Positions 10,076-17,643 of a stretch of 32,420 nt of DNA are shown piece by piece. The notes beneath the pieces are model-generated. The model had not been told where the DNA came from. It was given only the letters and a program-made list of their open reading frames with translations, and ran no database searches. The stretch's first letter is position 1. Every line of letters begins with the position of its first letter. The DNA is from Leptospira ellisii. Lineage in GTDB: Bacteria; Spirochaetota; Leptospiria; Leptospirales; Leptospiraceae. The stretch covers positions 1-32,420 of the forward strand of contig NZ_NPEF01000011.1 in the NCBI RefSeq assembly GCF_002811955.1, written 5' to 3'. The position numbers and the translations under genes were made by a program.

Positions 10076-10962
10076 GCCGGAAAAACGTCCTCTTCACCGC
10101 GTTCGTTTCCCTGACGGCCGCGCTTCTACTCGATTGTTCGTATTCCATAGAAAAAAAATACGTCTACGCGAAACCGTATTATCCGCACGAGAACTACTTC
10201 AACGAGGACAATCCACAGTTCGAAGAAGGGAAACCGTATTGGATCGTAGACTTTTTGGGAAACGTTTTCGGATCCCTGACCAAACTCATCCTCTGGAACC
10301 GGAAGATGAACAGCCATTCCTTTTCCGAGGAGACGAAAAACTATCTCAAAGCGTACATCCGGGAAAACAATCTGAAGGACGTAAAGGTCCGCTTCAACCA
10401 ATACGCTCCGATCAGCGATCTACAACAGCTCATCCGTTCCGAGACGGTGCACCCCGCGCTCAAATACACGATCGGACTTCTCAATTGGTTGCTCGGCGCC
10501 ATCCTTCCGGAACGCGTTTTCGCCGGACTTCTCGGAGGGGACCACTACAACCCTTACTCCAATACGATCAACTTATACAGCGATCTTCCATCCGTCGTCC
10601 TTCACGAAGGGGGGCATTCCAAGGACTTCGCGCTCCGAAAATACAAATCGTTCTACAGTTTGGGATATTCGATTCCCTTCATCGGCCCCTTATATCCGGA
10701 AGCCAGGGCTTCGGACGACGCGCTCCGTTACATACGACACAAATGCGATCTCAAAAGCGAACTTCTCGCCTATCGCACGTTATATCCCGCGTACGCCACC
10801 TACGCCACGGGACCGCTCCTCGGTTCCCTCAATCCGCTCATAGGTCTCGTGGCGTCCGTACCGGGTCACGTGGTCGGATACGTAAAGGAAAAGAGGGTGG
10901 AAAAACAGGAGATTCCGGAATGCGAACTTCTCAAGGAAATGCAGAGCGAAACTAAAGATTGA
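10072..10962 (+). CDS. Lipoprotein with HEGGH metallopeptidase-like motif
   Basis: 296 residues. The signal ends LLLDC (Cys22). Residues 178-182 read HEGGH in VVLHEGGHSKDF, a match to the HExxH zinc-binding motif, and EARASDDA (210-217) could supply the third ligand, as in gluzincin-type enzymes. That assignment is inference: no known peptidase family is recognised. Hydrophobic stretches (IGLLNWLLGAILPE, NPLIGLVASVPGHVVGYV) may contact the membrane. It ends the chain G-H-9341-10072, each junction overlapping by ATGA, so it should be made together with the TRL-related pair. It could be a processing enzyme for envelope proteins or an inactive fold. Confidence 0.82.
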   Translation: MSRKNVLFTAFVSLTAALLLDCSYSIEKKYVYAKPYYPHENYFNEDNPQFEEGKPYWIVDFLGNVFGSLTKLILWNRKMNSHSFSEETKNYLKAYIRENNLKDVKVRFNQYAPISDLQQLIRSETVHPALKYTIGLLNWLLGAILPERVFAGLLGGDHYNPYSNTINLYSDLPSVVLHEGGHSKDFALRKYKSFYSLGYSIPFIGPLYPEARASDDALRYIRHKCDLKSELLAYRTLYPAYATYATGPLLGSLNPLIGLVASVPGHVVGYVKEKRVEKQEIPECELLKEMQSETKD

Positions 10963-11006
10963 TTTTGCCGCGCCGCCGCGCTTCCTCTCCGAGACGGGAA
11001 AAAAAA

Positions 11007-11039
11007 TTGACACACTCCTTTCCCTTCCTAAACTTACTC
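11007..11039 (+). promoter_or_regulatory. Promoter-like element of DUF3015 locus 1
   Basis: TTGACA at 11007-11012, a perfect -35 sequence, is followed 16 bases later by TAAACT (11029-11034, four of six to the -10 consensus). The 33 bases 11007-11039 match 18884-18916, ahead of the other DUF3015 pair, at 21 positions, including TTGAC, TCCTTT and a terminal CTTACTC. Distance to the start codon is also similar. Shared regulation is inferred. Confidence 0.55.
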
Positions 11040-11060
11040 GAACGGAAAAAGGAGTAAGGA

Positions 11061-11558
11061 ATGAAAAAAAATCTTACTAAAATCATCGCGTCCGTCTTTC
11101 TATCGTGTGCGGCGCTTACGTCGTCTTCCTTAGTCGCCGCGGACTATCACGTGGCCGGATGCGGACTCGGATCGCTCTTCATAAAAGACAACAAGATGGT
11201 CCTTCAGTTGTTGTCCGCCACGTTAAACGCCACCGGAATTCAAACGTTCGGAATCACGACCGGAACCTCCAACTGCAAAACCGACGGTCTGGTAAAACAG
11301 GACAAGGTTCGAGAGGTTTTCGTCGCGGTGAATTTCGAAGTTTTAGAACAGGAGATCGCAGCCGGCAAAGGGGAAAAACTTTCCGCATTCTCCTCGCTTC
11401 TCGGATGTCCAACGGAACAAACGGATCGTTTCTCGCGGATGACGCAGACCAGCTACGGCAGATTGTTTTCCGGAAAACCGACTCCGAACTCCATGTTGCA
11501 TCAGGTGAAGGAAGAGATCGGACAGGATGTAGTCTTATCCGTTTCATGCAAACTTTAA
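11061..11558 (+). CDS. DUF3015-family exported protein, locus 1 first copy
   Basis: 165 residues. A signal peptide (about 1-27, cleaved near LVAADYH) leads to AGCGLGSLFIKDNK, the family opening. The four cysteines of the mature protein (GCGLGS, TSNCKTDG, LLGCP, SVSCKL at the C-terminus) are in the same places in all four DUF3015 copies of this window, so two disulfides in the periplasm are likely (inference). There is no lipobox, so it is probably soluble. A strong site, GGAGTAAGGA, precedes the ATG. It is 17 bases from the second copy. The function of the family is unknown. Confidence 0.9.
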   Translation: MKKNLTKIIASVFLSCAALTSSSLVAADYHVAGCGLGSLFIKDNKMVLQLLSATLNATGIQTFGITTGTSNCKTDGLVKQDKVREVFVAVNFEVLEQEIAAGKGEKLSAFSSLLGCPTEQTDRFSRMTQTSYGRLFSGKPTPNSMLHQVKEEIGQDVVLSVSCKL

Positions 11559-11575
11559 AAAAGGAATAGGAAATC

Positions 11576-12058
11576 ATGAAAACAATATTCAAATCGACAG
11601 CGATCGTCTCCGTTCTTCTTCCTCTTCTTTGGACGGGACAGGTTCACGCATACGGAGCGGCAGGATGCGGATTAGGTTCGGTGGTCATCACTGAAAACAA
11701 GGTCGTCCACCAGGTGATCGCCGCCACCGTGAACGGCTTTTCGGCGAATCAGCTTTTCGGAATCACCACCGGGACGCTGAACTGCAAAACCGACGGAGTC
11801 ACTCACAAGGACCGGGAAACCGAGATTTTCGTGCATCTAAATTATAATTCTCTTATATTAGAATCCGCTCAAGGAGCGGGGGAACGTCTGGATACGTTCG
11901 CCCGACTTCTGAACTGCAGGGAACCCAAAACGCTCGCCGATTTTACCAAAAAAAATCACGCGAACCTTTTCTCCTCCGAGGATCCTTCCGATTTTCTGAC
12001 CAAAATCAAAATCGAAGCCGCCAAAGACGAAACCCTTTCCAAAGTCTGTAAAATATAA
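11576..12058 (+). CDS. DUF3015-family exported protein, locus 1 second copy
   Basis: 160 residues. Signal peptide ends near VHAYGAAGCGLGS. It has the same four-cysteine plan as its neighbour (GCGLGS, TLNCKTDG, LLNCR, SKVCKI). The NQLFGITTGT stretch resembles NQSFGMTSGT of the copy at 19457-19945, so the second genes of the two pairs look like counterparts (the first genes likewise share NATGIQT/NATGVQT). AGGAAATC precedes the start. It is followed by a hairpin and then the DUF4105 gene, 45 bases on. Confidence 0.9.
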   Translation: MKTIFKSTAIVSVLLPLLWTGQVHAYGAAGCGLGSVVITENKVVHQVIAATVNGFSANQLFGITTGTLNCKTDGVTHKDRETEIFVHLNYNSLILESAQGAGERLDTFARLLNCREPKTLADFTKKNHANLFSSEDPSDFLTKIKIEAAKDETLSKVCKI

Positions 12059-12066
12059 GAAGAAAT

Positions 12067-12105
12067 CCTTCCGACGTTTACGCCGGAAGGTCGCGTCCCT
12101 TTTTT
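12067..12105 (+). promoter_or_regulatory. Hairpin between DUF3015 pair and DUF4105 gene
   Basis: CCTTCCG (12067-12073) pairs with CGGAAGG (12084-12090), and six T residues follow after nine bases (12100-12105). The downstream arm carries GGAAGG, the only purine-rich site before the TTG start at 12104. The structure could be a weak terminator/attenuator or could hide the ribosome-binding site of the next gene. Both are guesses from layout. Confidence 0.35.
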
Positions 12106-14137
12106 GAAATCGACCCTTTTAAAATTCATCCTAACGTTGTCCCTTTTTTCGACCGCGGCCCCCTTCGTGTTTCCGCAGGAACGAACCGAGGATCCGATCC
12201 TCGACTATCAGAAGGCGGCCCTCGAAAAAAAATTGGATTCCTCCCGTTATTGGAGTTTATTGCTTCACTACAGGGATCCCGCTCTATGGGGAAACGCGAA
12301 AAGCGAAATCGACGGAAAGGATTTCTTCCTGTCTCCGAACGGAAATAGGGATCCCAAATCGGAATTGATCGAGACGATCCGCTCCTTTTTCAGGACGCCG
12401 ACCGAAGAGGAGCTTACGGAAGTAAAACTGCATCCCATCTGCAAATACCCGGAACGGTTTCGTTGGCTGGATTCGGAACTTCACTTCGACAAAAATCTCC
12501 TTCCCTCTCCCAAGTGCGAACGTTATAAAAACTGGATCGAGGCGCTCAATCCCGCTTCGATCAAACTCATCTTCGCTTCGTTTTATCTCAATAATCCGGC
12601 TTCCCTGTTCGGACACAACCTGCTCAAAATCGGATCCGAAAATTCCTCGCGATCGGAAATACTGGATTATGCGGTCAACTTCGCCGCAAACAACGCTCCG
12701 GAGGATTCCGCGCTCGTCTATACGTTCAAGGGTTTGGCGGGGGGATATCCGGGGTATTTTAGTATATTTCCATATTATTATAAAATCAACGAGTACAACG
12801 ACATAGAAAGCCGTGATCTTTGGGAATACGAACTGGACCTGAGTCCGGAGGATTCGAGACGAATCGCCTCCCACGTATGGGAATTGGTCTCCACCTACTT
12901 CGATTATTTTTTCTTCGATGAAAACTGTTCCTATCATCTTTTATCCCTCGTCGAACTCGGCAACCCGGAACTCAGATTGCGCGACAAATTCCATCTTTAT
13001 ACGATTCCCACCGACACGGTGAAACTGCTTCTGGAACAGGAGGGTTTGGTCCGTAAAAAATATTACAGACCTTCCCTGAGCTCCAAACTGGATCAAAAAC
13101 TGCTCCTTCTCGACCCGGAGGAAAAGCGCAAGGTCTTCTCCTATTTAAAGGGGAATCTCGATCTGCCGGAGGTCTTGGATTCCTCCGACGGACAGAAACA
13201 AGCCTACGTTTTGGATACGATTTTGGACGCGAGCAGATACCAACAATCCCTCAAACCGTACACTCCCGAACAGGAACGGAGATACAGAAGTGTACTTTTG
13301 GAAAGAAGCAAACTGCAGTTTCCTCCTCTGCCGGAACAACCCCCGACCGTATCCCCTCCCGAAGAAGGACACGGAAGCGGAAGACTCAAATTCAGCCGCG
13401 GCGAATCGACGTTAGGCGGTTATTCGGAATTCGCGATCCGCCCTGCATATCACGATTTTCTAAACAACGACCGCGGCTATGTCCCTTTCTCCACGATAGA
13501 ATATTTTCCGGTCGTCGTCCGAAAATACGACCTTCAAAAAAATCCCACGATAGAGGAGGCGAGTCTCGTAAAAATACTTTCGCTTTCGCCCGTGACGCAG
13601 ATATCCACGCCTATATCGTTTTTCGTCGACGTAGGCGCCGACTCTTCGATGATCAAACGGGAATTCCGAAACGAAAAGACGCTTCCCTATCTCGCCGGAA
13701 TCTCCGCGGGAATCGCCCCCTGGCTTTTGCAACCCGCGTATCAAAAAGACAGGGAGGACTATACGAAGGTCTACAGAACCGCGAACTTCAACGCGGAAGC
13801 GGGAGGAGGACTTACCTTCTCGAACGTAAACTCCGGTTCCTCCTTTTTATGGACCTTCTCCTTTCAACTCGGCGGAAAAGGAAGGGCCAACGGATATTAT
13901 CCGGAAGGGATGTTGATCGCGCCGCAAGCCGCCGTTTTCACCGGATGTTCTTTCGGAAATTGGAAGTTGGGACTCAGCGCGCAGTATTTCGCATTTTCGA
14001 TCTACGGATACAAGGACGACTTCAAGGTTTCGCCCGGAATCCGCTACAGCCCCTCCCGAAACACGGAAATACGACTGGAAGGAAAATTACAAAAGTATTA
14101 TGAAGAAGCACAACTCAGCGTTTCTATATTTTTTTAA
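12104..14137 (+). CDS. DUF4105-domain protein with probable outer-membrane barrel
   Basis: 677 residues from a TTG start, the only start that keeps the signal peptide (LLKFILTLSLFSTAAPFVFPQ). The middle (about 125-305) carries DUF4105 (Lnb N-terminal periplasmic domain) hallmarks: NPASLFGHNLLKIG, KGLAGGYPGYFSIFPYYYKI, WEYELDLS and FFDENCSYHLLSLVELG. The conserved Cys and His there may be catalytic, as suggested for the family by its papain-like layout (inference). From about 425 the sequence is rich in alternating aromatic/polar strands and ends SVSIFF; a terminal Phe is typical of outer-membrane beta-barrels. The last 38 bases overlap the next gene in another frame. It lies downstream of two DUF3015 genes and may be co-transcribed. 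Confidence 0.85.
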   Translation: MKSTLLKFILTLSLFSTAAPFVFPQERTEDPILDYQKAALEKKLDSSRYWSLLLHYRDPALWGNAKSEIDGKDFFLSPNGNRDPKSELIETIRSFFRTPTEEELTEVKLHPICKYPERFRWLDSELHFDKNLLPSPKCERYKNWIEALNPASIKLIFASFYLNNPASLFGHNLLKIGSENSSRSEILDYAVNFAANNAPEDSALVYTFKGLAGGYPGYFSIFPYYYKINEYNDIESRDLWEYELDLSPEDSRRIASHVWELVSTYFDYFFFDENCSYHLLSLVELGNPELRLRDKFHLYTIPTDTVKLLLEQEGLVRKKYYRPSLSSKLDQKLLLLDPEEKRKVFSYLKGNLDLPEVLDSSDGQKQAYVLDTILDASRYQQSLKPYTPEQERRYRSVLLERSKLQFPPLPEQPPTVSPPEEGHGSGRLKFSRGESTLGGYSEFAIRPAYHDFLNNDRGYVPFSTIEYFPVVVRKYDLQKNPTIEEASLVKILSLSPVTQISTPISFFVDVGADSSMIKREFRNEKTLPYLAGISAGIAPWLLQPAYQKDREDYTKVYRTANFNAEAGGGLTFSNVNSGSSFLWTFSFQLGGKGRANGYYPEGMLIAPQAAVFTGCSFGNWKLGLSAQYFAFSIYGYKDDFKVSPGIRYSPSRNTEIRLEGKLQKYYEEAQLSVSIFF

Positions 14138-15050
14138 GACGGCGGTGCCGTCCGTTTTTCTTTTCGCGCTCGTTTCCTGCGCTTCCCTGTTCTACCAACC
14201 CACCGACAGGAAATACTGGACGCCCGACGTTCTGGGATTCAGATACCGCGAGGAGACGTTCGATACGTTCGACGGAGAACGGCTCAAGTTCTGGAGAATT
14301 TTCCCCAAGGAAAAACCGAAAGGAGTCGTGATTCAATTTCACGGCAACGGAGAAAACCGTTCGAGTCATTTCACGAGCCTTGTATGGATGGTCAACCACG
14401 GATACGAACTCGTAGTATTGGACTATAGGGGATATTTGGATTCCACCGGAATTCCGGAGCGGGAGACGGTCCACAAAGACGCCGTAGATTTTCTCATTAA
14501 GGAATTAGAATATTCTAAAAAACGAAATATTCCCGCGGTCGTATACGGACAAAGTCTGGGAGGAGCGATCGCCCTCCGCGCCGTCGCCGATCTACCGGAC
14601 AAATCGGGAATCGTTCTCGTGGTCGCCGACGGAACCTTCGCCAACTATAAAAAGGTGTTCCGTCAGGTCGTAAGAAGGGTTCTTTTCTTTCCGATGGATT
14701 GGATCGCAGGAATTTTCGTAAGCGATTCGTTCAGTCCGGAGGAATCCCTCTCCAAAATCTCGCCAGTTCCTATGTTGGTCGTTCACGGAACCGAGGACGA
14801 CATCGTCTCCTTCCAGAACGGAGTCGAGGTTTTCGGATTGGCGGGACAACCGAAATGGTTTTGGGAGGTGCGCGGAGGCGGACACGTAAACTGGATGAAT
14901 CTAGGCGCTTCTAAAGAGGCGAAGAATTTCCTGGCGTTTTTGGAGCACGTGATCGAAAAATCGAACTTCAATCCTGGGAAAACCGATGCCGGTCCAAACG
15001 CGCTCCTTCCAGAAGGAAACGCATCGCTTCCTTTCCTTCCAGCTCCTTGA
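14100..15050 (+). CDS. Alpha/beta-hydrolase lipoprotein
   Basis: 316 residues. Signal ends ALVSC (Cys27), so it is probably a periplasm-facing lipoprotein. Alpha/beta-hydrolase features: oxyanion region QFHGNGEN (79-86), nucleophile elbow GQSLGG (Ser152), an Asp in HGTEDD (233/234), and His262 in GGGHVNW. This is the BEM46/YfhR-like layout; substrate unknown. The start lies inside the end of the DUF4105 gene (38-base overlap), arguing for translational coupling. The domain is complete by about residue 290 (FLAFLEHVIEK); the last 27 or so residues are a Pro/Ala-rich tail whose DNA also codes, on the other strand, for the end of the DUF2846-like lipoprotein. Confidence 0.88.
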   Translation: MKKHNSAFLYFFKTAVPSVFLFALVSCASLFYQPTDRKYWTPDVLGFRYREETFDTFDGERLKFWRIFPKEKPKGVVIQFHGNGENRSSHFTSLVWMVNHGYELVVLDYRGYLDSTGIPERETVHKDAVDFLIKELEYSKKRNIPAVVYGQSLGGAIALRAVADLPDKSGIVLVVADGTFANYKKVFRQVVRRVLFFPMDWIAGIFVSDSFSPEESLSKISPVPMLVVHGTEDDIVSFQNGVEVFGLAGQPKWFWEVRGGGHVNWMNLGASKEAKNFLAFLEHVIEKSNFNPGKTDAGPNALLPEGNASLPFLPAP

Positions 15051-15441
15051 AATACCGTTCTGCCGCGGAAAAAAAGGATTCATTAAATATCATATAGTCC
15101 ACGTAACGGATTCCGTTCTTTTCGAGATACAGGATCGTTTCCGCGTCCGCGGAGGCGAGTTTATGATAACCTTCCTCCAAATCCAAACAGATATATTCTC
15201 CGTCCGCAAGATCGAACTCCCGCGTCAAAACCGGCTCCTCGTTTCGGAATGAATTTCGATAACGAAACACTCGGATCCGCTCCTTCCACAGCGCCATCGG
15301 AATCCTCGAAGGACGCAGAACGTAAAGGACTGCCTTCGAAGGATTTTCCGCTTTTAAACGAAGGAATTTTTCGGAGGAACCCGAACAAGTCGTCGACAAA
15401 AGACAGAAGGCAATGCAGAATATTCTAAAATTCGGTGGCAT
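14968..15441 (-). CDS. DUF2846-like lipoprotein, copy 1
   Basis: 157 residues from the ATG at 15441 (MPPNFRIF); the frame is open further upstream, but that stretch has no signal sequence. Signal ends STTC (Cys19). The mature part has AVLYVLRPSRIPMALW, then LADGEYICLDLEEGYHKL and YLEKNGIRYVDYMIF, the beta-sandwich layout of DUF2846-type lipoproteins. It is a clear paralogue of the gene at 20066-20557: the two align to their C-termini (FLLEGARL versus LLENEHL). This supports the real end at 14968, hence an 83-base tail-to-tail overlap with the hydrolase gene. Function unknown. Confidence 0.8.
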   Translation of the reverse strand: MPPNFRIFCIAFCLLSTTCSGSSEKFLRLKAENPSKAVLYVLRPSRIPMALWKERIRVFRYRNSFRNEEPVLTREFDLADGEYICLDLEEGYHKLASADAETILYLEKNGIRYVDYMIFNESFFSAAERYFKELEGKEAMRFLLEGARLDRHRFSQD

Positions 15442-15578
15442 AAATCCGATCGTCCGTATATCTTCGTAAATCCTCTCCAAAAACCAATTCAAATCCGGAA
15501 CCGCGATCGGATTCCCGCGGATTTCGGACGAGAAATAGATTTGGCAATCCGGACCTCTTCCGTGAAATGGGAATTGCA

Positions 15579-16040
15579 ATGAATATCGAACTCTCACGCG
15601 AACAATACGAAGCGCTTCTTAAATCCTTGGCGATCACACGATTTCTCTATCATTCGATTTTAGAGGAAGAAGACCCCGCTCCGGATCGGTTGGATTCGTA
15701 CGACGCGTACGAGGATATGGAGCAACAAGTTCTTTCCTACGCGAAGGCGCTGGAAGTTTCCCATCTCGTGGCGTACGACAGCGAGGAGGAACTCCATTAT
15801 CTTACGAGGGAATTCGAGGAGAAGACGGATATCTCCGATCTCATCACGGAATACCAGGACAGCATCTTCTGGGACGAACTCGTTCAACGTCTTGCGGCCC
15901 GCGATTTTATGAGGACCTACAGCGAGAACGAAATCAAATCGATGGCGATCGAGGAACGGATCGAAAAGGAAGCTCCGTTCATCTCCCGCTACGAAGAGGT
16001 GTTCACCGAATCCGGAATCGACAATCTGGAATTGAAATGA
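15579..16040 (+). CDS. Acidic protein of unknown function
   Basis: 153 residues from the ATG at 15579, which has GGGA six bases upstream; the in-frame ATG at 15567 lacks any site. It begins MNIELSREQYEALLKSL. The sequence is rich in Glu/Asp, mostly helical in character, without signal peptide or membrane segment, so probably cytoplasmic. I do not recognise the family. It is followed after 4 bases by the converging ABC operon and is divergent from the DUF2846-like gene, so it forms its own unit. Confidence 0.75.
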   Translation: MNIELSREQYEALLKSLAITRFLYHSILEEEDPAPDRLDSYDAYEDMEQQVLSYAKALEVSHLVAYDSEEELHYLTREFEEKTDISDLITEYQDSIFWDELVQRLAARDFMRTYSENEIKSMAIEERIEKEAPFISRYEEVFTESGIDNLELK

Positions 16041-16044
16041 TCCC

Positions 16045-16851
16045 TTAGGACCCGGCGGATTCGTACCGCCCCTGTCCTTTTTTCCACAACAACAACGAAA
16101 GAGCGAACAACGCGTATCCGATGGGAACGTTCAGATAAACGAAAGAGGGATGAAACAAACCTTCCGAACTTTTATCCAGAAAATAATGCGCGGGATAGAA
16201 GTTCACGAACCCTAAAGGCAGAAGGAACGTCAGAAAGATCCTGATTCCGAAGTTGTAGATGTTCATCGGATACATCATGAATTCCCTGCTCGAAAAGACG
16301 AAAAGATGGATCAAGGACGAATTTTGTATCGCGTAAAAGGCGATCGAAGCGATCGCGATCCTGATCCCCGCGAGGATCGTCGCGCTTCCGGAAACGACCA
16401 GCGCCAGAGAAAGTATCTTCGCCAAAGTCCATTCAATATTCGTAAATCGATTCGCGACCGCGAACGTAACCGCGCCCAACACGAGATGCAAAAGACCGGT
16501 GATGTCGAAATGATTCATAAGCACCTGACCGATCGGAGACAAGGGGCGGAGAAGATAACGGTCGAAACCTCCGTTACGCACCAGGGATCCGAATTCCACC
16601 ATTCCCGAAAAAACGGAGGCAACGATCCCCTGCGCGAAGATCAATAGGCTGTACAAAAAGGCGATCTCGCCCTTTTCCCACCCGCCTACGGATTGAAACC
16701 TGGACAAAAGAAGGAATATCGTCGCCGCCTGGGCGCCGTAAAAGACCGAGAGCGTGAATAGATAGATCCAAAAACTCGCTTTGTATTCCATATGCGATTG
16801 AACGGAGGAAAACGCCAGTTTGAGATACGTTTTAAACGCCGCGAACGCCAC
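16045..16851 (-). CDS. ABC-2 type permease (COG3694-like)
   Basis: 268 residues from a GTG at 16851, reading MAFAAFKTYLKLAF. GGGAGG six bases upstream and the preceding stop codon two bases away (TGA-TC-GTG) fix this start. The open frame runs on upstream through the other permease gene in a different frame, and that extension is an artefact. Six hydrophobic segments; motifs REFMMYPMNIYN and FVNFYPAHYFLDK near the C-terminus are typical of the COG3694 half of this exporter class. It forms a heterodimer with the 16854-17642 permease, with ATPase 17644-18624 providing power. The substrate is unknown; the family includes drug and lipid exporters. Confidence 0.88.
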   Translation of the reverse strand: MAFAAFKTYLKLAFSSVQSHMEYKASFWIYLFTLSVFYGAQAATIFLLLSRFQSVGGWEKGEIAFLYSLLIFAQGIVASVFSGMVEFGSLVRNGGFDRYLLRPLSPIGQVLMNHFDITGLLHLVLGAVTFAVANRFTNIEWTLAKILSLALVVSGSATILAGIRIAIASIAFYAIQNSSLIHLFVFSSREFMMYPMNIYNFGIRIFLTFLLPLGFVNFYPAHYFLDKSSEGLFHPSFVYLNVPIGYALFALSLLLWKKGQGRYESAGS

Positions 16852-16853
16852 GA

Positions 16854-17642
16854 TCAACCTCCCGCCAATTCCAGACGTTTTAATCCGGACGAATAGATCG
16901 AAAAGGCGAATAACGCACAAACTCCGATCATGACCGCATAACGCAGACACAACTCCGAAAAGTCCATTCCGTACGGCTGCGAAGTCAGCACCTGCGCGGG
17001 ATAATAATAAAGATACGAAAACGGAAGCCATGAGGAGACGGTTTTCAGCCAATCCGGAAACAAATCCAAGGGAATCACCGATCCGGAAAAAAGGGTGATC
17101 AACGCGAAATAAAGAAGAAAAAAAGAGAATATCTCCGTAAAATAAAACGACAACGAAGAGATCGCGAACCCGATCAAAAAGAAGATCAAAAACGAAGCCG
17201 AATAAACAAGCAGAAATTCCGCGAAAGCGATCGGCTGCGGAACGAACCGCAGATCCGAAAACAGATACGCGCACACGACGAGCGGCAGGGATCTGGAAAA
17301 AAGATGATACAGACTGACTCCCAACGTATCCGATAAAACGGTAAGCGGAAAACGGACCGGTTTGAGAAGATCGAATACGATATCCCCGTTTTTGATCTTG
17401 GAGGAAACCAACCCGTCCTGTCTTCCGAAAGAGACACGTATCAACGTGGAGAACACGGCGTACAACACGAGGGAATCCTTGGTTCTTTCCGTACCGCTCA
17501 ACTCGTTTCCGGGAACCGAATTCCAAACCGAGGTCAAAATCAAAAGATACAACGCGGCGTTTAATATGCCGGTATAATATTCCAGCCGATACGCGCTGGA
17601 CCGTTGGAACGCCTTGGAGACGACCTTAAGATAATAAGACAT
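16854..17642 (-). CDS. ABC-2 type permease (COG4587-like)
   Basis: 262 residues, MSYYLKVVSKAFQRSSAYRLEYY. Hydrophobic segments: about 26-42, 113-128, 140-160, 170-192 and 228-248. The segment TLFSGSVIPLDLFPDWLKTV, followed by LPFSYLYYYPAQVL, is typical of ABC-2 exporter permeases. One base separates its ATG from the stop of the ATPase gene, and its own stop is two bases before the GTG of the second permease. All three genes are thus one tightly packed operon read on the minus strand. Confidence 0.9.
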   Translation of the reverse strand: MSYYLKVVSKAFQRSSAYRLEYYTGILNAALYLLILTSVWNSVPGNELSGTERTKDSLVLYAVFSTLIRVSFGRQDGLVSSKIKNGDIVFDLLKPVRFPLTVLSDTLGVSLYHLFSRSLPLVVCAYLFSDLRFVPQPIAFAEFLLVYSASFLIFFLIGFAISSLSFYFTEIFSFFLLYFALITLFSGSVIPLDLFPDWLKTVSSWLPFSYLYYYPAQVLTSQPYGMDFSELCLRYAVMIGVCALFAFSIYSSGLKRLELAGG

Positions 17643-17643
17643 C

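Noticed and set aside
10134..10955. Open frame of 273 codons inside the HEGGH lipoprotein gene, same strand, other frame
   Set aside because: The product is extremely Arg-rich and has no features, while the overlapped frame has a lipobox, coupled start and conserved motifs.
11061..12058. Recent transfer or mobile origin of the DUF3015/TRL region
   Set aside because: There is no transposase, integrase, tRNA-end repeat or sharp change of composition that I can see by eye. Duplication within the chromosome explains the repeats better.
16852..17526. Upstream extension of the second ABC permease to a 493-residue protein
   Set aside because: It would read through the first permease gene in another frame. 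A GTG start with GGGAGG at 16851, two bases after the preceding stop, explains the true gene.
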